Positions 9,131 to 18,736 of a stretch of 64,000 nucleotides of DNA are shown here, piece after piece; positions within the stretch are counted from its first letter, which is position 1; each line of letters starts with the position of its first letter. Origin of the DNA: Caldicellulosiruptor changbaiensis (GTDB lineage: Bacteria > Bacillota > Thermoanaerobacteria > Caldicellulosiruptorales > Caldicellulosiruptoraceae); assembly GCF_003999255.1 (NCBI RefSeq), contig NZ_CP034791.1, positions 1,218,501 to 1,282,500 of the forward strand, read 5' to 3'. Under the pieces are notes generated by a model that ran no database searches, had not been told where the DNA came from, and saw only the letters and a list, made by a program, of their open reading frames with translations. Both the position numbers and the translations under genes were made by a program.

Positions 9131-10405
9131 TTGAAGGTTGACTTTGAGGCTTTGGGTAGATTTTTTAATTTTGACAAGGGACTAATCAATATAGCACAGC
9201 AAGCACTTGAAAGTGTAAAAGAGATTTTTGAAGAGATAGAGAAAATAAAATCATACAACCAGCTCAAAATCTTAAACGCATTTCAAAAAAATAAACTTTC
9301 TTATACACATTTGAACAAAACAGATGGTTATGGCTATTCAGACAGTGGTAGAGATGTAATTGAAAGAATATATTCTGATGTATTTGGCTGTGAGGATTCG
9401 CTTGTGAGAATTCAGTTTGTTTCAGGTACTCAGGCAATCTCAACAATGCTATTTGGAGTGCTGCGACCGAGCGATGTACTTTTGTCTATTTGTGGACAGC
9501 CTTATGACACACTTCAAAAGGTCATTGGGATAAAAAGTGGAGGTCATGGTACTCTTATTGATTTTGGCATAAGGTATGAAGAGATTGACTTAAAAAATAA
9601 TAGCTTTGACTTTGACAAAATTGAAAAGGTGCTAAAAGAAAGAAAAATAAAGGCAGTTTTTATCCAGCGCTCAAGAGGGTACTCTTTAAGAGAGTCAATC
9701 TCTGTTGAAAAGATAAAAGAAGTGACACGGTTTATAAAGAGAATTAGTCCTGATACCATCATAATGGTTGACAACTGTTATGGTGAGTTTGTGGAAAAGC
9801 TTGAACCAACAGAGGTTGGAGCAGATTTAATAGCAGGTTCACTCATTAAAAACCCGGGTGGAACAATTGCATCATGTGGAGGTTATATTGCCGGCAAAAA
9901 AGAGCTGGTTGAGATGTGTGCAGACAGGCTCAACACCCCTGGTATGGGCAAAGAGGTAGGACCTTCACTTGGCTTTAACAGAGAGATATTACAAGGGCTT
10001 CTATTTGCACCTCATATTGTTGCTGAGAGTTTAAAGGTTGCAGTTTTTACAGCTTATATTATGGAAAGGTTAGGCTTTAAGGTTTTACCACGGTACAACC
10101 AGTATAGAACAGACATAATTCAGTCAATTGTGTTTGGAAATGAAAAAGAATTGATTAGCTTTTGTCAGGGGATTCAAAAAGGCTGCCCTGTTGACAGCAA
10201 TGTTTTACCCGAGCCATGGGATATGCCAGGGTATTCTCACAAAGTAATAATGGCAGCAGGTGGATTTGTGCAGGGCACATCCTTAGAACTTTCATGTGAT
10301 GCACCGATAAGAGAACCTTATGTTGCATATCTGCAGGGTAGTTCTTCATTCGAAATAGGAGTTGTGGGGATTTTAAAGGCTATTGAGAGACTTAGGAGGA
10401 TGTAA
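9131..10405 (+). CDS. ynbB: methionine gamma-lyase-like PLP enzyme (aluminium-resistance family)
   Basis: A 424-residue fold-type-I PLP enzyme of the family annotated as methionine gamma-lyase or aluminium resistance protein (YnbB). Visible features are VSGTQAISTMLFGVL (cofactor-phosphate region), VDNCYGEF (the Asp that contacts the pyridine nitrogen), and AGSLIKNPGG, holding the Schiff-base lysine. The true substrate of the family is uncertain. TTG start with GGGCGGGG upstream. The hfq-ynbB-lexA neighbourhood is conserved in Firmicutes. The last codons lie in an inverted repeat shared with convergent lexA. Confidence 0.85.
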   Translation: MKVDFEALGRFFNFDKGLINIAQQALESVKEIFEEIEKIKSYNQLKILNAFQKNKLSYTHLNKTDGYGYSDSGRDVIERIYSDVFGCEDSLVRIQFVSGTQAISTMLFGVLRPSDVLLSICGQPYDTLQKVIGIKSGGHGTLIDFGIRYEEIDLKNNSFDFDKIEKVLKERKIKAVFIQRSRGYSLRESISVEKIKEVTRFIKRISPDTIIMVDNCYGEFVEKLEPTEVGADLIAGSLIKNPGGTIASCGGYIAGKKELVEMCADRLNTPGMGKEVGPSLGFNREILQGLLFAPHIVAESLKVAVFTAYIMERLGFKVLPRYNQYRTDIIQSIVFGNEKELISFCQGIQKGCPVDSNVLPEPWDMPGYSHKVIMAAGGFVQGTSLELSCDAPIREPYVAYLQGSSSFEIGVVGILKAIERLRRM

Positions 10406-10423
10406 ATTCTTACATCCTCCTAA
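10392..10423. terminator. inverted repeat joining ynbB and lexA 3' ends
   Basis: Perfect 14-bp arms TTAGGAGGATGTAA and TTACATCCTCCTAA with a 4-nt loop (ATTC). The left arm encodes the end and stop of ynbB and the right arm the end and stop of lexA. No T-tract follows on either strand, so terminator function is likely but not textbook. Confidence 0.55.
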
Positions 10424-11018
10424 TAAGTCCTATTACTTTTCCAAGGATTTTCACGTCTTTTACAATTATAGGGTCCATTGCTTTGTTTTCGGGTTGTAGC
10501 CTTATGTGATCACTTTCTTTAAAAAATCTTTTAACAGTTGCTTCCTCGTCAATTAATGCAACAACAATATCTCCATTTTCGGCAACATTTTGTCTTCTTA
10601 CAATTATAATATCATTGTCGAAAATTCCTGCATCAATCATACTATCTCCTTTAACTCTTAGCAAAAATGCATCTTCTGTTCCAACCAAGTCATAGGGTAG
10701 GGTTATAGTATCTTCGATGTTTTCAACAGCTAAGATGGGTTCACCTGCAGTGACTTTCCCAACAAGAGGGAGCTGAATGACATTTCTGTGGACATAAAAA
10801 TCGTCATCTACGATCTCAATTGCTCTTGGTTTTGAAGGATCGCGCCTTATATAGCCTTTTTTCTCTAAGCGGGTTAAGTGCCCATGTACAGTTGAAGTTG
10901 ATTTTAAGCCCGTTGCCTCACATATCTCTCTCACAGCAGGTGGATAGCCTTTTTCTTTAATTCTCTTTTTTATAAACTCTAATATTTCCTCTTGCTTTTT
11001 TGTAAGCTGTTTCTTCAT
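10410..11018 (-). CDS. lexA: SOS repressor LexA
   Basis: Repressor of the SOS regulon that self-cleaves when RecA filaments form. The 202-residue protein has an N-terminal winged helix-turn-helix (residues 1-65, [20 protein letters not shown]) and a C-terminal S24 peptidase domain with cleavage site Ala91-Gly92 (VTAGEPI), catalytic Ser126 (GDSMIDAG) and Lys163 (ATVKRFF). ATG start preceded by AAAGGGGATACTTTAA on the minus strand. Divergent from pta across about 200 bp, where a candidate LexA operator sits. Confidence 0.97.
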   Translation of the reverse strand: MKKQLTKKQEEILEFIKKRIKEKGYPPAVREICEATGLKSTSTVHGHLTRLEKKGYIRRDPSKPRAIEIVDDDFYVHRNVIQLPLVGKVTAGEPILAVENIEDTITLPYDLVGTEDAFLLRVKGDSMIDAGIFDNDIIIVRRQNVAENGDIVVALIDEEATVKRFFKESDHIRLQPENKAMDPIIVKDVKILGKVIGLIRRM

Positions 11019-11082
11019 TTAAAGTATCCCCTTTTCAATTTGTTTATTTTAAATAGATTATAACATAAAAACATATATTCTT

Positions 11083-11097
11083 CAAACTTTTGTTTAG
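11083..11097. promoter_or_regulatory. candidate LexA operator
   Basis: CAAACTTTTGTTTAG contains AAAC-N4-GTTT, a variant of the Gram-positive SOS box GAAC-N4-GTTC with the outer G/C replaced by A/T. It lies about 65 bp upstream of lexA, where autorepression would be expected. The match is imperfect. Confidence 0.35.
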
Positions 11098-11141
11098 CAT
11101 TTTTCTTTGCAAAGAATCTCTAAATTCTTTTAAAATACTTC

Positions 11142-11171
11142 TTGTATACAAGATACAATTTGGTTTATAAT
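11142..11171 (+). promoter_or_regulatory. pta promoter region with overlapping inverted repeats
   Basis: TATAAT (11166-11171) is a good -10. Upstream, the perfect palindrome CTTGTATACAAG (11141-11152) overlaps a second inverted repeat, TTGTAT-N5-ATACAA (11142-11158). Its first TTGTAT lies 18 bp from the -10 and may be a weak -35, so a repressor bound here could compete with RNA polymerase. Confidence 0.45.
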
Positions 11172-11219
11172 ATATAGGGTGTAATAATGTTAAATAATAA
11201 ACGAAAGGGGCTTTTAAAG

Positions 11220-12218
11220 ATGGCATTTATTGATACAATAATAGAAAAGGCAAAGTCAAATATAAAAACAATTGTACTTCCTGAAAGCTATGAAGAGAGA
11301 AATTTAAAAGCCGCAAGTATTGTGTTGAAAGAGAAGATTGCAAAGATTGTTTTAATTGGTAAGGAAGATGAGATTAAAAAAGAAGCGACAAAGTTTGGTG
11401 CAAATGTGGATGATGCAATCTTTATTGACCCAGACAATTTTGATAGGTTTGATGAGTTTGTGAATGATTTTTATGAACTGAGAAAAAACAAAGGTGTGAC
11501 ACTTGAAGATGCGAGAAAGATCATGAAAGACCCAATGTACTTTGGCGTTATGCTGGTGTACAAGGGTTTAGCAGATGGAATGGTATCTGGTGCAATTCAC
11601 TCAACTGCGGATACACTGCGCCCAGCACTTCAAATCTTAAAAACAGCACCGGGTGTAAAGCTTGTTTCAAGCTTTTTTATTATGGTTGTTCCAAACTGCG
11701 AATATGGAGAAAATGGTGTATTTTTGTATGCTGACGCGGGCCTAAATCCAAATCCCAATGCTGAAGAGCTTGCTGATATTGCCATAACCTCTGCGAAGAG
11801 CTTTGAAGCCTTGGTTGGAAAGACTCCAAAGGTTGCAATGCTCTCATATTCAACAAAGGGTTCTGCAAAGTCAGAGATGGTTGACAAAGTTGTTGAGGCA
11901 ACAAGGATTGCAAAAGAGAAAGCACCAGATCTTTTGATAGATGGTGAACTTCAGGCAGACGCAGCACTTGTACCTTCTGTTGCAAAGTTAAAAGCACCAG
12001 GCAGCCCTGTTGCAGGCCAGGCAAATGTATTAATCTTCCCTGATCTTGATGCCGGCAATATTGCATACAAGCTGACAGAGAGACTTGCAAAAGCTGAGGC
12101 GTATGGACCTATTACCCAGGGAATAGCAAAGCCTGTAAATGACTTGTCAAGAGGTTGCAAAGCAGAAGACATTGTTGGTGTTGTTGCTATCACTGCTGTT
12201 CAGGCAATGATGAAATAA
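11220..12218 (+). CDS. pta: phosphate acetyltransferase
   Basis: Converts acetyl-CoA and phosphate to acetyl-phosphate, the first step of ATP-yielding acetate formation. Family signatures include LPESYEERNLKAA near the N-terminus, DGMVSGAIHSTADTLRPALQ (about 110-130), and GSPVAGQANVLIFPDLDAGN with YKLTERLAKAEAYGPITQG towards the C-terminus. An ATG at 11187 would add 11 residues, but ATG 11220 has GAAAGGGG at the right distance and gives the usual MAFIDTIIEKAK start (332 residues). ackA follows after 23 nt. Confidence 0.96.
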   Translation: MAFIDTIIEKAKSNIKTIVLPESYEERNLKAASIVLKEKIAKIVLIGKEDEIKKEATKFGANVDDAIFIDPDNFDRFDEFVNDFYELRKNKGVTLEDARKIMKDPMYFGVMLVYKGLADGMVSGAIHSTADTLRPALQILKTAPGVKLVSSFFIMVVPNCEYGENGVFLYADAGLNPNPNAEELADIAITSAKSFEALVGKTPKVAMLSYSTKGSAKSEMVDKVVEATRIAKEKAPDLLIDGELQADAALVPSVAKLKAPGSPVAGQANVLIFPDLDAGNIAYKLTERLAKAEAYGPITQGIAKPVNDLSRGCKAEDIVGVVAITAVQAMMK

Positions 12219-12241
12219 AAGATTAAAGGGGTAAGATAATA

Positions 12242-13441
12242 ATGAAGGTATTAGTATTAAATTCAGGAAGCTCGTCATTAAAATACCAGTTTATTGATAC
12301 TGAAACAGAGGTTGCTCTATGTAGAGGTGTTGTTGACAGAATTGGTTTGTCGGGAGCGTTTATAAGACACCAGAAAAATGGACAGGAGATTATAAAAGAG
12401 CAAGAGGTAAAAGACCACAATGTGGCAATAAAACTTGTTTTGGAGATGTTAACACATCCTCAGATGGGGATAATAAAGTCAATGGATGAGATTGATGCAA
12501 TTGGCCACAGAGTTGTTCATGGTGGGGAGTATTTTAGTGATGCTGTTGTTGTCAATGAAGATGTAAAAAAGGCAATAAAAGAGTGTATAGAGCTTGCTCC
12601 CCTTCACAACCCTGCAAACCTTACGGGAATTGAAGCGTGCGAAAAAGAAATTCCAGGGAAGCCAAACGTTGCTGTATTTGACACAGCTTTCCATCAAACA
12701 ATGCCAAAGTATGCTTACATGTATTCACTTCCATATGAGGTGTATGAGAAGTACAAGATTAGAAAATACGGATTTCATGGTACATCACACAAATATGTTG
12801 CGATAAAGGCAGCTGAGTACTTAAAGAGACCTTTAGAGGAACTAAAGCTTATAACATGCCACCTTGGAAATGGTTCAAGTGTTTGTGCAATAAAGTATGG
12901 TAAATCAGTTGACACAAGCATGGGCTTTACACCATTAGCTGGGCTTGCAATGGGTACAAGAAGTGGCACAATTGACCCTGCTGTTATTTTGTACCTTATG
13001 GAAAAAGAGAATATGGACGTTAAACAGATGAATGATTTTCTCAACAAAAAATCTGGAGTCTTAGGGATTTCTGGTGTTAGCAGTGACTTTAGGGATTTAG
13101 AGAAAGCTGCAAATGAAGGAAATGAACGGGCTCAGCTTGCAATTGATATGTTCTGCTATAGGGTAAAGAAATATATTGGAGAATATGCTGCAGTTTTAGG
13201 CGGTGTTGATGCAATAGTATTCACAGCAGGAATTGGTGAGAACAATCCAGTTGTTCGAGAAAAGTGTGTAACTGATTTAGAATACATGGGTGTTTTGTAT
13301 GATAAAGAGAAAAACTTTAACGCAGAGAAAGGCAAGGTATTTGAAATTAACAAACCAGAGAGTAAGGTAAAAGTTTTAATAGTCCCAACAAACGAAGAGC
13401 TAATGATTGCAAGAGAGACGAAGAGATTGTTAGAAAAGTAA
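12242..13441 (+). CDS. ackA: acetate kinase
   Basis: Transfers phosphate from acetyl-phosphate to ADP, giving acetate and ATP; partner of Pta. The 399-residue ASKHA-fold protein begins with [16 protein letters not shown] (the N7/S10/S12 nucleotide motif), then [10 protein letters not shown] (substrate-binding Arg), DTAFHQTMP (catalytic Asp), [19 protein letters not shown] and [13 protein letters not shown] start with GGGGTAAG upstream. Co-transcribed with pta and followed by a strong hairpin. Confidence 0.97.
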   Translation: MKVLVLNSGSSSLKYQFIDTETEVALCRGVVDRIGLSGAFIRHQKNGQEIIKEQEVKDHNVAIKLVLEMLTHPQMGIIKSMDEIDAIGHRVVHGGEYFSDAVVVNEDVKKAIKECIELAPLHNPANLTGIEACEKEIPGKPNVAVFDTAFHQTMPKYAYMYSLPYEVYEKYKIRKYGFHGTSHKYVAIKAAEYLKRPLEELKLITCHLGNGSSVCAIKYGKSVDTSMGFTPLAGLAMGTRSGTIDPAVILYLMEKENMDVKQMNDFLNKKSGVLGISGVSSDFRDLEKAANEGNERAQLAIDMFCYRVKKYIGEYAAVLGGVDAIVFTAGIGENNPVVREKCVTDLEYMGVLYDKEKNFNAEKGKVFEINKPESKVKVLIVPTNEELMIARETKRLLEK

Positions 13442-13455
13442 ATTGAAGAAAAAAG

Positions 13456-13496
13456 AGGGCTGCTTTGCCTAAATTTCAGCAGCCCTGTCTTTTTTA
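13456..13496. terminator. bidirectional terminator between ackA and superoxide reductase gene
   Basis: Stem AGGGCTGCT / AGCAGCCCT with a 13-nt loop, then GTCTTTTTT on the plus strand; on the minus strand the stem is followed by TCTTTTTTC. Confidence 0.85.
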
Positions 13497-13871
13497 TTCC
13501 TTTTTCCAAAGCCCGTGGAGATTGCAATATTCATATGCAACGAGCTTATCAGCAGATACATTAAAGAGTGCTTTTGGCTCATCACCAGGCTTTAAGAATT
13601 TTCTGTAGACAACATCTTCTGCTACAAGATCAATCCACATAATGTAGTGTTTTTCTTCCATTGGGTGTGGAACCTCTCCAACTTTTACCAAAATACCCTC
13701 TTCTGTTTTTTCAATAACTGGTACATGTTTCTCTAAACTCGCATCAACTGTGTTTGCCTCAAGTAAGGTCATTGGCTGACCGCAGCAAACAAGCTGTCCG
13801 CCACCTGCAGATAAGACCTCTACAATATTTCCGCAAACTTCACATTTATAAACATTTCCTCTTTTGACCAT
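13494..13871 (-). CDS. dfx: desulfoferrodoxin-type superoxide reductase
   Basis: Reduces superoxide to peroxide without making oxygen, as suits an anaerobe. This is the two-centre (desulfoferrodoxin) form: an N-terminal rubredoxin-like Fe(Cys)4 domain with C10, C13, C29 and C30 (YKCEVC, VCCGQPM), then the catalytic domain with [20 protein letters not shown] and C-terminal EYCNLHGLW, supplying the four His and one Cys of the active iron. It has 125 residues, as expected. ATG start with GGAGGTTACTTTAAA upstream. Rubredoxin, the usual electron donor, is encoded near the end of this window. Confidence 0.95.
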   Translation of the reverse strand: MVKRGNVYKCEVCGNIVEVLSAGGGQLVCCGQPMTLLEANTVDASLEKHVPVIEKTEEGILVKVGEVPHPMEEKHYIMWIDLVAEDVVYRKFLKPGDEPKALFNVSADKLVAYEYCNLHGLWKKE

Positions 13872-14024
13872 TTTAAAGTAACCTCCCTTGTAAAATTTAA
13901 ATTTTTAAATTACAATTACTTTATACCCATAAATTCAGATTCAAAAACATAAAGTTTGAAATAAAAATAATTTTGAAATAATATAAAAAGTGAAATTAAA
14001 ACTTTAAAAGGAGGATGAAAGAAG

Positions 14025-16649
14025 GTGCAAAAAGTTTACAATCCTCAAGAGGTTGAAGACAGGCTATATAAGATGTGGCTTGAAAAAAAATACTTTCATG
14101 CAAAGATTGACTATTCAAAAAAGCCTTTTACAATAGTAATCCCACCTCCAAATATTACAGGGCAACTACATATGGGACACGCTCTAAACAACACCATTCA
14201 GGATATTCTGATAAGATTTAAGAGGATGCAAGGATATTGCGCACTTTGGGTTCCTGGCACTGATCACGCAAGTATTGCAACAGAGGCAAAGATTGTTGAG
14301 AAGATGAAAGAAGAAGGCTTGACAAAAGAGATGATAGGAAGAGAAAAGTTTTTAGAACGTGCATGGGAGTGGAAGAGGGTCTATGGCGGAAGGATAATTG
14401 AGCAGCTTAAAAAACTCGGAGCTTCTTGCGATTGGGATAGAGAACGATTTACAATGGACGAAGGACTTTCTAATGCTGTAAAGGAAGTTTTTGTAAGACT
14501 TTATGAGAAAGGTTTAATCTATAAAGGCGAGAGAATGATTAACTGGTGTCCAACTTGCAAAACAACAATTTCGGATGCTGAGGTGGAGTATGAAGAAAAG
14601 AAAGGCAAGCTTTGGCACATTAAATATCCTGCAAAGGACAATTCTTTCTTCGTAGTTGTTGCTACAACAAGACCTGAGACAATGCTTGGTGACACTGCTG
14701 TTGCAGTAAATCCTAATGATGAAAGATACAAACACTTGATTGGAAAAACAGTTGTGCTGCCACTTGTGAATAGGGAAATACCAATTATTGCAGACGAGTA
14801 TGTAGATATGGAATTTGGAACAGGTGTTGTAAAGATTACACCTGCTCATGACCCGAACGACTTTGAAATAGGGCAAAGACATAATCTTCCAATGATACAA
14901 GTAATTGATACAAAAGGGTATATGAACGAAAATGCTGGTAAGTACGCGGGACAGGATAGGTATGAGGCAAGAAAGAATATTGTAAATGACCTAAAAGAAC
15001 TTGGACTTCTTGTCAAAGAAGAAGACTATACTCACAATGTAGGCCACTGTTACAGGTGCTCAACAGTAATTGAACCGCTTGTGTCAAAGCAATGGTTTGT
15101 CAAGATGAAGCCTTTAGCAGAACCTGCCATAAGGGTTGTAAAAGAAGGAAAGATAAAATTCATTCCAGAAAGATTTGAAAAGATATACTTTAACTGGATG
15201 GAAAATATAAAGGATTGGTGTATTTCAAGACAGCTTTGGTGGGGTCACAGAATTCCTGCATACTATTGTAAAGATTGTGACAATATGATGGTAAGCCGAG
15301 AAGAAGTAAAGGTGTGCTCAAAGTGTGGTTCCACAAATGTATATCAAGATGAAGACACTCTTGATACATGGTTTTCATCAGCACTCTGGCCGTTTTCAAC
15401 ATTAGGCTGGCCAGAAGAGACAGAAGATTTGAAGTATTTCTACCCGACAGATGTCCTTGTTACTGCATATGATATCATATTCTTCTGGGTTGCGAGAATG
15501 ATTTTCTCAGCAGTTGAGCACATGGGCAAAGAGCCGTTTAAGTATGTGTTAATTCACGGAATTGTAAGAGATGCCCAAGGCAGAAAGATGAGTAAATCAC
15601 TTGGAAATGGCATAGATCCGCTTGAGATAATAGAAAAATATGGTGCAGATGCACTGCGATTTACACTTGTCACAGGAATTTCACCTGGCAATGATACCAG
15701 ATTTCATATGGAAAAGGTTGAGGCAAACAGAAACTTTGCAAACAAGATTTGGAATGCGGCAAGGTTTGTAATAATGAACCTTGACATTGATACAAATTAC
15801 AAGCCTGATGAGAGTAAATTTACATTTAATGAAAGGTGGATTCTGTCAAGGTTAGATACTCTTATTAAAGAGGTCACTGAAAATCTTGAAAAGTTTGAAA
15901 TTGGTATTGCAGCTCAAAAACTTTATGACTTTATCTGGGATGAGTTTTGCGACTGGTATATTGAGATGTCAAAGCCCATACTCTATAACAAAGAAGCAGA
16001 GAATAACAAAGAGGTACAGTATGTCCTTCTAACAGTGCTCACGAATGTTTTAAAGCTCTTGCATCCATTTATGCCATTTGTAACAGAAGAGATTTATTTA
16101 AATCTTCCACATAGTGAAGAAAGCCTTGTTATATCTAAGTGGCCTGAGCCAATGGGATATAACTATGTTGAAGATATTTCAGTAGTTGAAAAGTTGATTG
16201 AACTTATAAGAAGCATCAGAAACTTAAGAGTTGAGAAAAATATACCTGCAAATATAAAGCCAAAGGTCTATATAAAGACTGATGACAACTCAATGATACA
16301 GCAAAAACAGCTATGGGAGATTTATGTAAAAAAACTTGCAAATATTGAAGAGGTAGTAGCATCTGAAGACATTCCAGAGGATAGTGTTTCACTTGTTCTT
16401 TCTTGGGGTGTTGCATATATTAAACTAAAAGAGATAATTGACATTGAGATGGAGCTTAAAAGACTTACTGAAGAAAGAGAAAGGCTACTAAAAGAGGTTG
16501 AGCGTTCTGAAAACCTGCTTGGAAACCAAAACTTTTTACAAAAGGCACCTCAAAAGGTTGTGAATGAAGAAAAAGAGAAGTACGAAAAATACAAACAGAT
16601 GCTAAAGTCTGTTGAAGACCAGCTTGAGAGAATTAAAAGCTTAAGGTGA
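14025..16649 (+). CDS. valS: valyl-tRNA synthetase
   Basis: Class I aminoacyl-tRNA synthetase charging tRNA-Val; 874 residues. The HIGH motif appears as GHALNN in [17 protein letters not shown]; the editing domain has [17 protein letters not shown]; zinc-binding-like cysteines occur around [23 protein letters not shown] split by 14 residues; KMSKS is in [16 protein letters not shown]-terminal coiled-coil arm (about 805-874) is typical of ValRS. GTG start behind AAGGAGG. The 150-nt leader is too short for a T-box and shows none of its motifs. folC follows after 7 nt. Confidence 0.97.
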   Translation: MQKVYNPQEVEDRLYKMWLEKKYFHAKIDYSKKPFTIVIPPPNITGQLHMGHALNNTIQDILIRFKRMQGYCALWVPGTDHASIATEAKIVEKMKEEGLTKEMIGREKFLERAWEWKRVYGGRIIEQLKKLGASCDWDRERFTMDEGLSNAVKEVFVRLYEKGLIYKGERMINWCPTCKTTISDAEVEYEEKKGKLWHIKYPAKDNSFFVVVATTRPETMLGDTAVAVNPNDERYKHLIGKTVVLPLVNREIPIIADEYVDMEFGTGVVKITPAHDPNDFEIGQRHNLPMIQVIDTKGYMNENAGKYAGQDRYEARKNIVNDLKELGLLVKEEDYTHNVGHCYRCSTVIEPLVSKQWFVKMKPLAEPAIRVVKEGKIKFIPERFEKIYFNWMENIKDWCISRQLWWGHRIPAYYCKDCDNMMVSREEVKVCSKCGSTNVYQDEDTLDTWFSSALWPFSTLGWPEETEDLKYFYPTDVLVTAYDIIFFWVARMIFSAVEHMGKEPFKYVLIHGIVRDAQGRKMSKSLGNGIDPLEIIEKYGADALRFTLVTGISPGNDTRFHMEKVEANRNFANKIWNAARFVIMNLDIDTNYKPDESKFTFNERWILSRLDTLIKEVTENLEKFEIGIAAQKLYDFIWDEFCDWYIEMSKPILYNKEAENNKEVQYVLLTVLTNVLKLLHPFMPFVTEEIYLNLPHSEESLVISKWPEPMGYNYVEDISVVEKLIELIRSIRNLRVEKNIPANIKPKVYIKTDDNSMIQQKQLWEIYVKKLANIEEVVASEDIPEDSVSLVLSWGVAYIKLKEIIDIEMELKRLTEERERLLKEVERSENLLGNQNFLQKAPQKVVNEEKEKYEKYKQMLKSVEDQLERIKSLR

Positions 16650-16656
16650 TAGTGTC

Positions 16657-17952
16657 ATGTCAATGACTTATGAAGAAGCACTTGAATATATCCATGGGAC
16701 ATATAAGTTTGGAGTAAAACTTGGTCTTGAAAATATAAAAAGATTGCTTGAACTTATGGGAAATCCTCAAAAGGATTTGCGAATTATCCATGTTGCAGGA
16801 ACAAATGGCAAAGGGTCGACCTGTGCTTTTATAAATCAAATGTTGATTGAAGCGGGGTTTAAGGTGGGGCTTTACACCTCACCTTATTTAGAATTTTTTA
16901 ATGAGAGAATTAGAATAAATAACCTTCCTATAAGTGACGAGGAACTTGCGAAAATAACAAAGTATGTAAAAGATAAGATTGATTTAATGATAAGTCAGGG
17001 ATTTAACCATCCAACTGAATTTGAGATAGTCACTGCAATAGCCTTTGAGTATTTTAAAAGGATGAATGTGGATTTTGTTGTGTTAGAAGTTGGCCTTGGT
17101 GGAAGATTTGATGCAACAAATGTAATTGAAAATCCAGAGCTTTGTATTATAACCTCTATTGGCTATGACCATATGGATATCTTAGGGCAGACAATTGAGC
17201 AAATAGCATATGAAAAGGCTGGCATTATAAAAGAAGGCTCTACTGTAATCTTAGGGCTGCAACGTTATAAAGAAGCAATTGATGTTATCTCAAAAGTGTG
17301 TAAGCAAAAGAATGCCAATTTAGTTGAGGTGAGAAGTGATTATAAAATTGTAAAAAATACTCTTGACGGAGTTATATTTGATTGTATTACTCCAAAAGGT
17401 ATATATAAAAACCTTGAAATTAAGCTTTTAGGGGTGCATCAGGTTGAGAATGCCCTCAACTGCATATACGCATTTGAATACTTGAGTGATAAATATAATA
17501 TAGGTACTGGTGCCCTTGTAAAAGGACTTTTAAATGCCAAATGGAATGGCAGATTTGAAATTATCTCAAAAGAACCTCTTGTGATTTTAGACGGTGCTCA
17601 CAACATAGACGGCATGAAGGTACTTGTTGACAGCTGTAAGCAGTATCTGAAAGACAAAAAAATTAGTGCAGTTGTGGGGGTACTCAAAGACAAAGAGTAC
17701 CAAAAGATGCTCTCTGAGATAAAGGAAGTAACATCAGATGTGATATTTACGTTGGTACCATATCAAAAAAGAGCTTTTCTTGATAATGAGGCAAAAGAAA
17801 TTGCTTTAGATTATGGTTTTGACTTTATAAAAGATTTCAAAGAGGCAATTGATGTGAGCTTAAAAAAAGCAGAAAAAGATTCAGCCATTCTAATTTGTGG
17901 GTCTTTGTACTTAGTGGGACCTGCAAGAACATATCTTAAAAGCATTTTTTAG
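16657..17952 (+). CDS. folC: folylpolyglutamate / dihydrofolate synthase
   Basis: Mur-ligase-type enzyme that adds glutamate to folates. The P-loop is VAGTNGKGST (about 47-56), followed by TSPYLEFFNERIRIN, the GLGGRFDATNVI segment, SIGYDHMDILG and the C-terminal-domain start ILDGAHNIDGM. It has 431 residues, normal for FolC. The valS-folC order is common in Firmicutes. The start used is ATG 16657; ATG 16663, two codons later, is also possible. Confidence 0.95.
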   Translation: MSMTYEEALEYIHGTYKFGVKLGLENIKRLLELMGNPQKDLRIIHVAGTNGKGSTCAFINQMLIEAGFKVGLYTSPYLEFFNERIRINNLPISDEELAKITKYVKDKIDLMISQGFNHPTEFEIVTAIAFEYFKRMNVDFVVLEVGLGGRFDATNVIENPELCIITSIGYDHMDILGQTIEQIAYEKAGIIKEGSTVILGLQRYKEAIDVISKVCKQKNANLVEVRSDYKIVKNTLDGVIFDCITPKGIYKNLEIKLLGVHQVENALNCIYAFEYLSDKYNIGTGALVKGLLNAKWNGRFEIISKEPLVILDGAHNIDGMKVLVDSCKQYLKDKKISAVVGVLKDKEYQKMLSEIKEVTSDVIFTLVPYQKRAFLDNEAKEIALDYGFDFIKDFKEAIDVSLKKAEKDSAILICGSLYLVGPARTYLKSIF

Positions 17953-18028
17953 TTATTGTAATTATACAGCAATTGGTATAAAATAATAGTCGAAAAAATC
18001 TTAACTTAGAGAGAGGTGTTAGATCAAC

Positions 18029-18682
18029 ATGAAACTTTTTATTGACACTGCTAATATAAATGAGATTAAGGAAGCTTACTCTTGGGGAATAATTTGTGGT
18101 GTTACAACAAATCCGTCTCTAATTGCAAAAGAGGGTAGAGATTTTAAAGAGGTTGTAAATGAGATTTGTTCAATTGTAGACGGTCCAATCTCAGCCGAAG
18201 TCATTTCACTCAAAGCCGAAGGTATGATTGAAGAGGCAAGAGATTTAGCAAAAATCCATAAAAATGTTGTAATCAAAATTCCAATGACAGCAGAGGGTCT
18301 TAAGGCTGTATCAGTCTTGTCAAAAGAGGGTATAAAGACAAATGTCACACTCATATTCTCGGCAGCACAAGCACTTTTAGCAGCTAAGGCTGGAGCAACT
18401 TATGTCTCTCCATTTGTAGGAAGACTTGATGACATAGGACAAAATGGAATTGAGCTTATCAAAGAGATTGTTCAGATATTCAGAAATTATCCAGACATAA
18501 AAACAGAGATAATTGCAGCAAGCATAAGACATCCTATTCATGTGATTGAAGCTGCAAAAGCGGGAGCACACATCGCAACAGTTCCATTTAAGGTACTTGA
18601 ACAAATGACAAAGCATGCATTAACTGATGTTGGGATAGAAAGGTTCTTGAAAGATTGGGAAAAAGTACCTAAGAAGAACTAA
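18029..18682 (+). CDS. tal: small transaldolase / fructose-6-phosphate aldolase family
   Basis: Short (217-residue) TIM-barrel of the transaldolase MipB/FSA subfamily. Signatures are [16 protein letters not shown] (catalytic Asp), [16 protein letters not shown] (Schiff-base lysine), INVTLIF-type segment [20 protein letters not shown], and [13 protein letters not shown]. Many short homologues in Gram-positives act as true transaldolases in the non-oxidative pentose phosphate path, which would suit a pentose-fermenting organism; the choice between transaldolase and F6P aldolase cannot be settled from sequence alone. Monocistronic, with its own terminator. Confidence 0.9.
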   Translation: MKLFIDTANINEIKEAYSWGIICGVTTNPSLIAKEGRDFKEVVNEICSIVDGPISAEVISLKAEGMIEEARDLAKIHKNVVIKIPMTAEGLKAVSVLSKEGIKTNVTLIFSAAQALLAAKAGATYVSPFVGRLDDIGQNGIELIKEIVQIFRNYPDIKTEIIAASIRHPIHVIEAAKAGAHIATVPFKVLEQMTKHALTDVGIERFLKDWEKVPKKN

Positions 18683-18683
18683 A

Positions 18684-18713
18684 AGCAACCTCTTTGCAGG
18701 TTGCTATTTTTTT
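18684..18713 (+). terminator. rho-independent terminator after transaldolase gene
   Basis: Perfect stem AGCAACCT / AGGTTGCT with a 6-nt loop, then ATTTTTTT. Confidence 0.9.
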
Positions 18714-18736
18714 AGTTTTAATATTGGAGGTAGAAG

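Noticed and set aside
11680-12090. 136-codon minus-strand open frame inside pta
   Set aside because: Low-complexity Leu/Gln-rich shadow of a conserved gene on the other strand.
13872-14024. T-box leader for valS
   Set aside because: Only about 150 nt of AT-rich sequence, with no T-box core or antiterminator hairpin.
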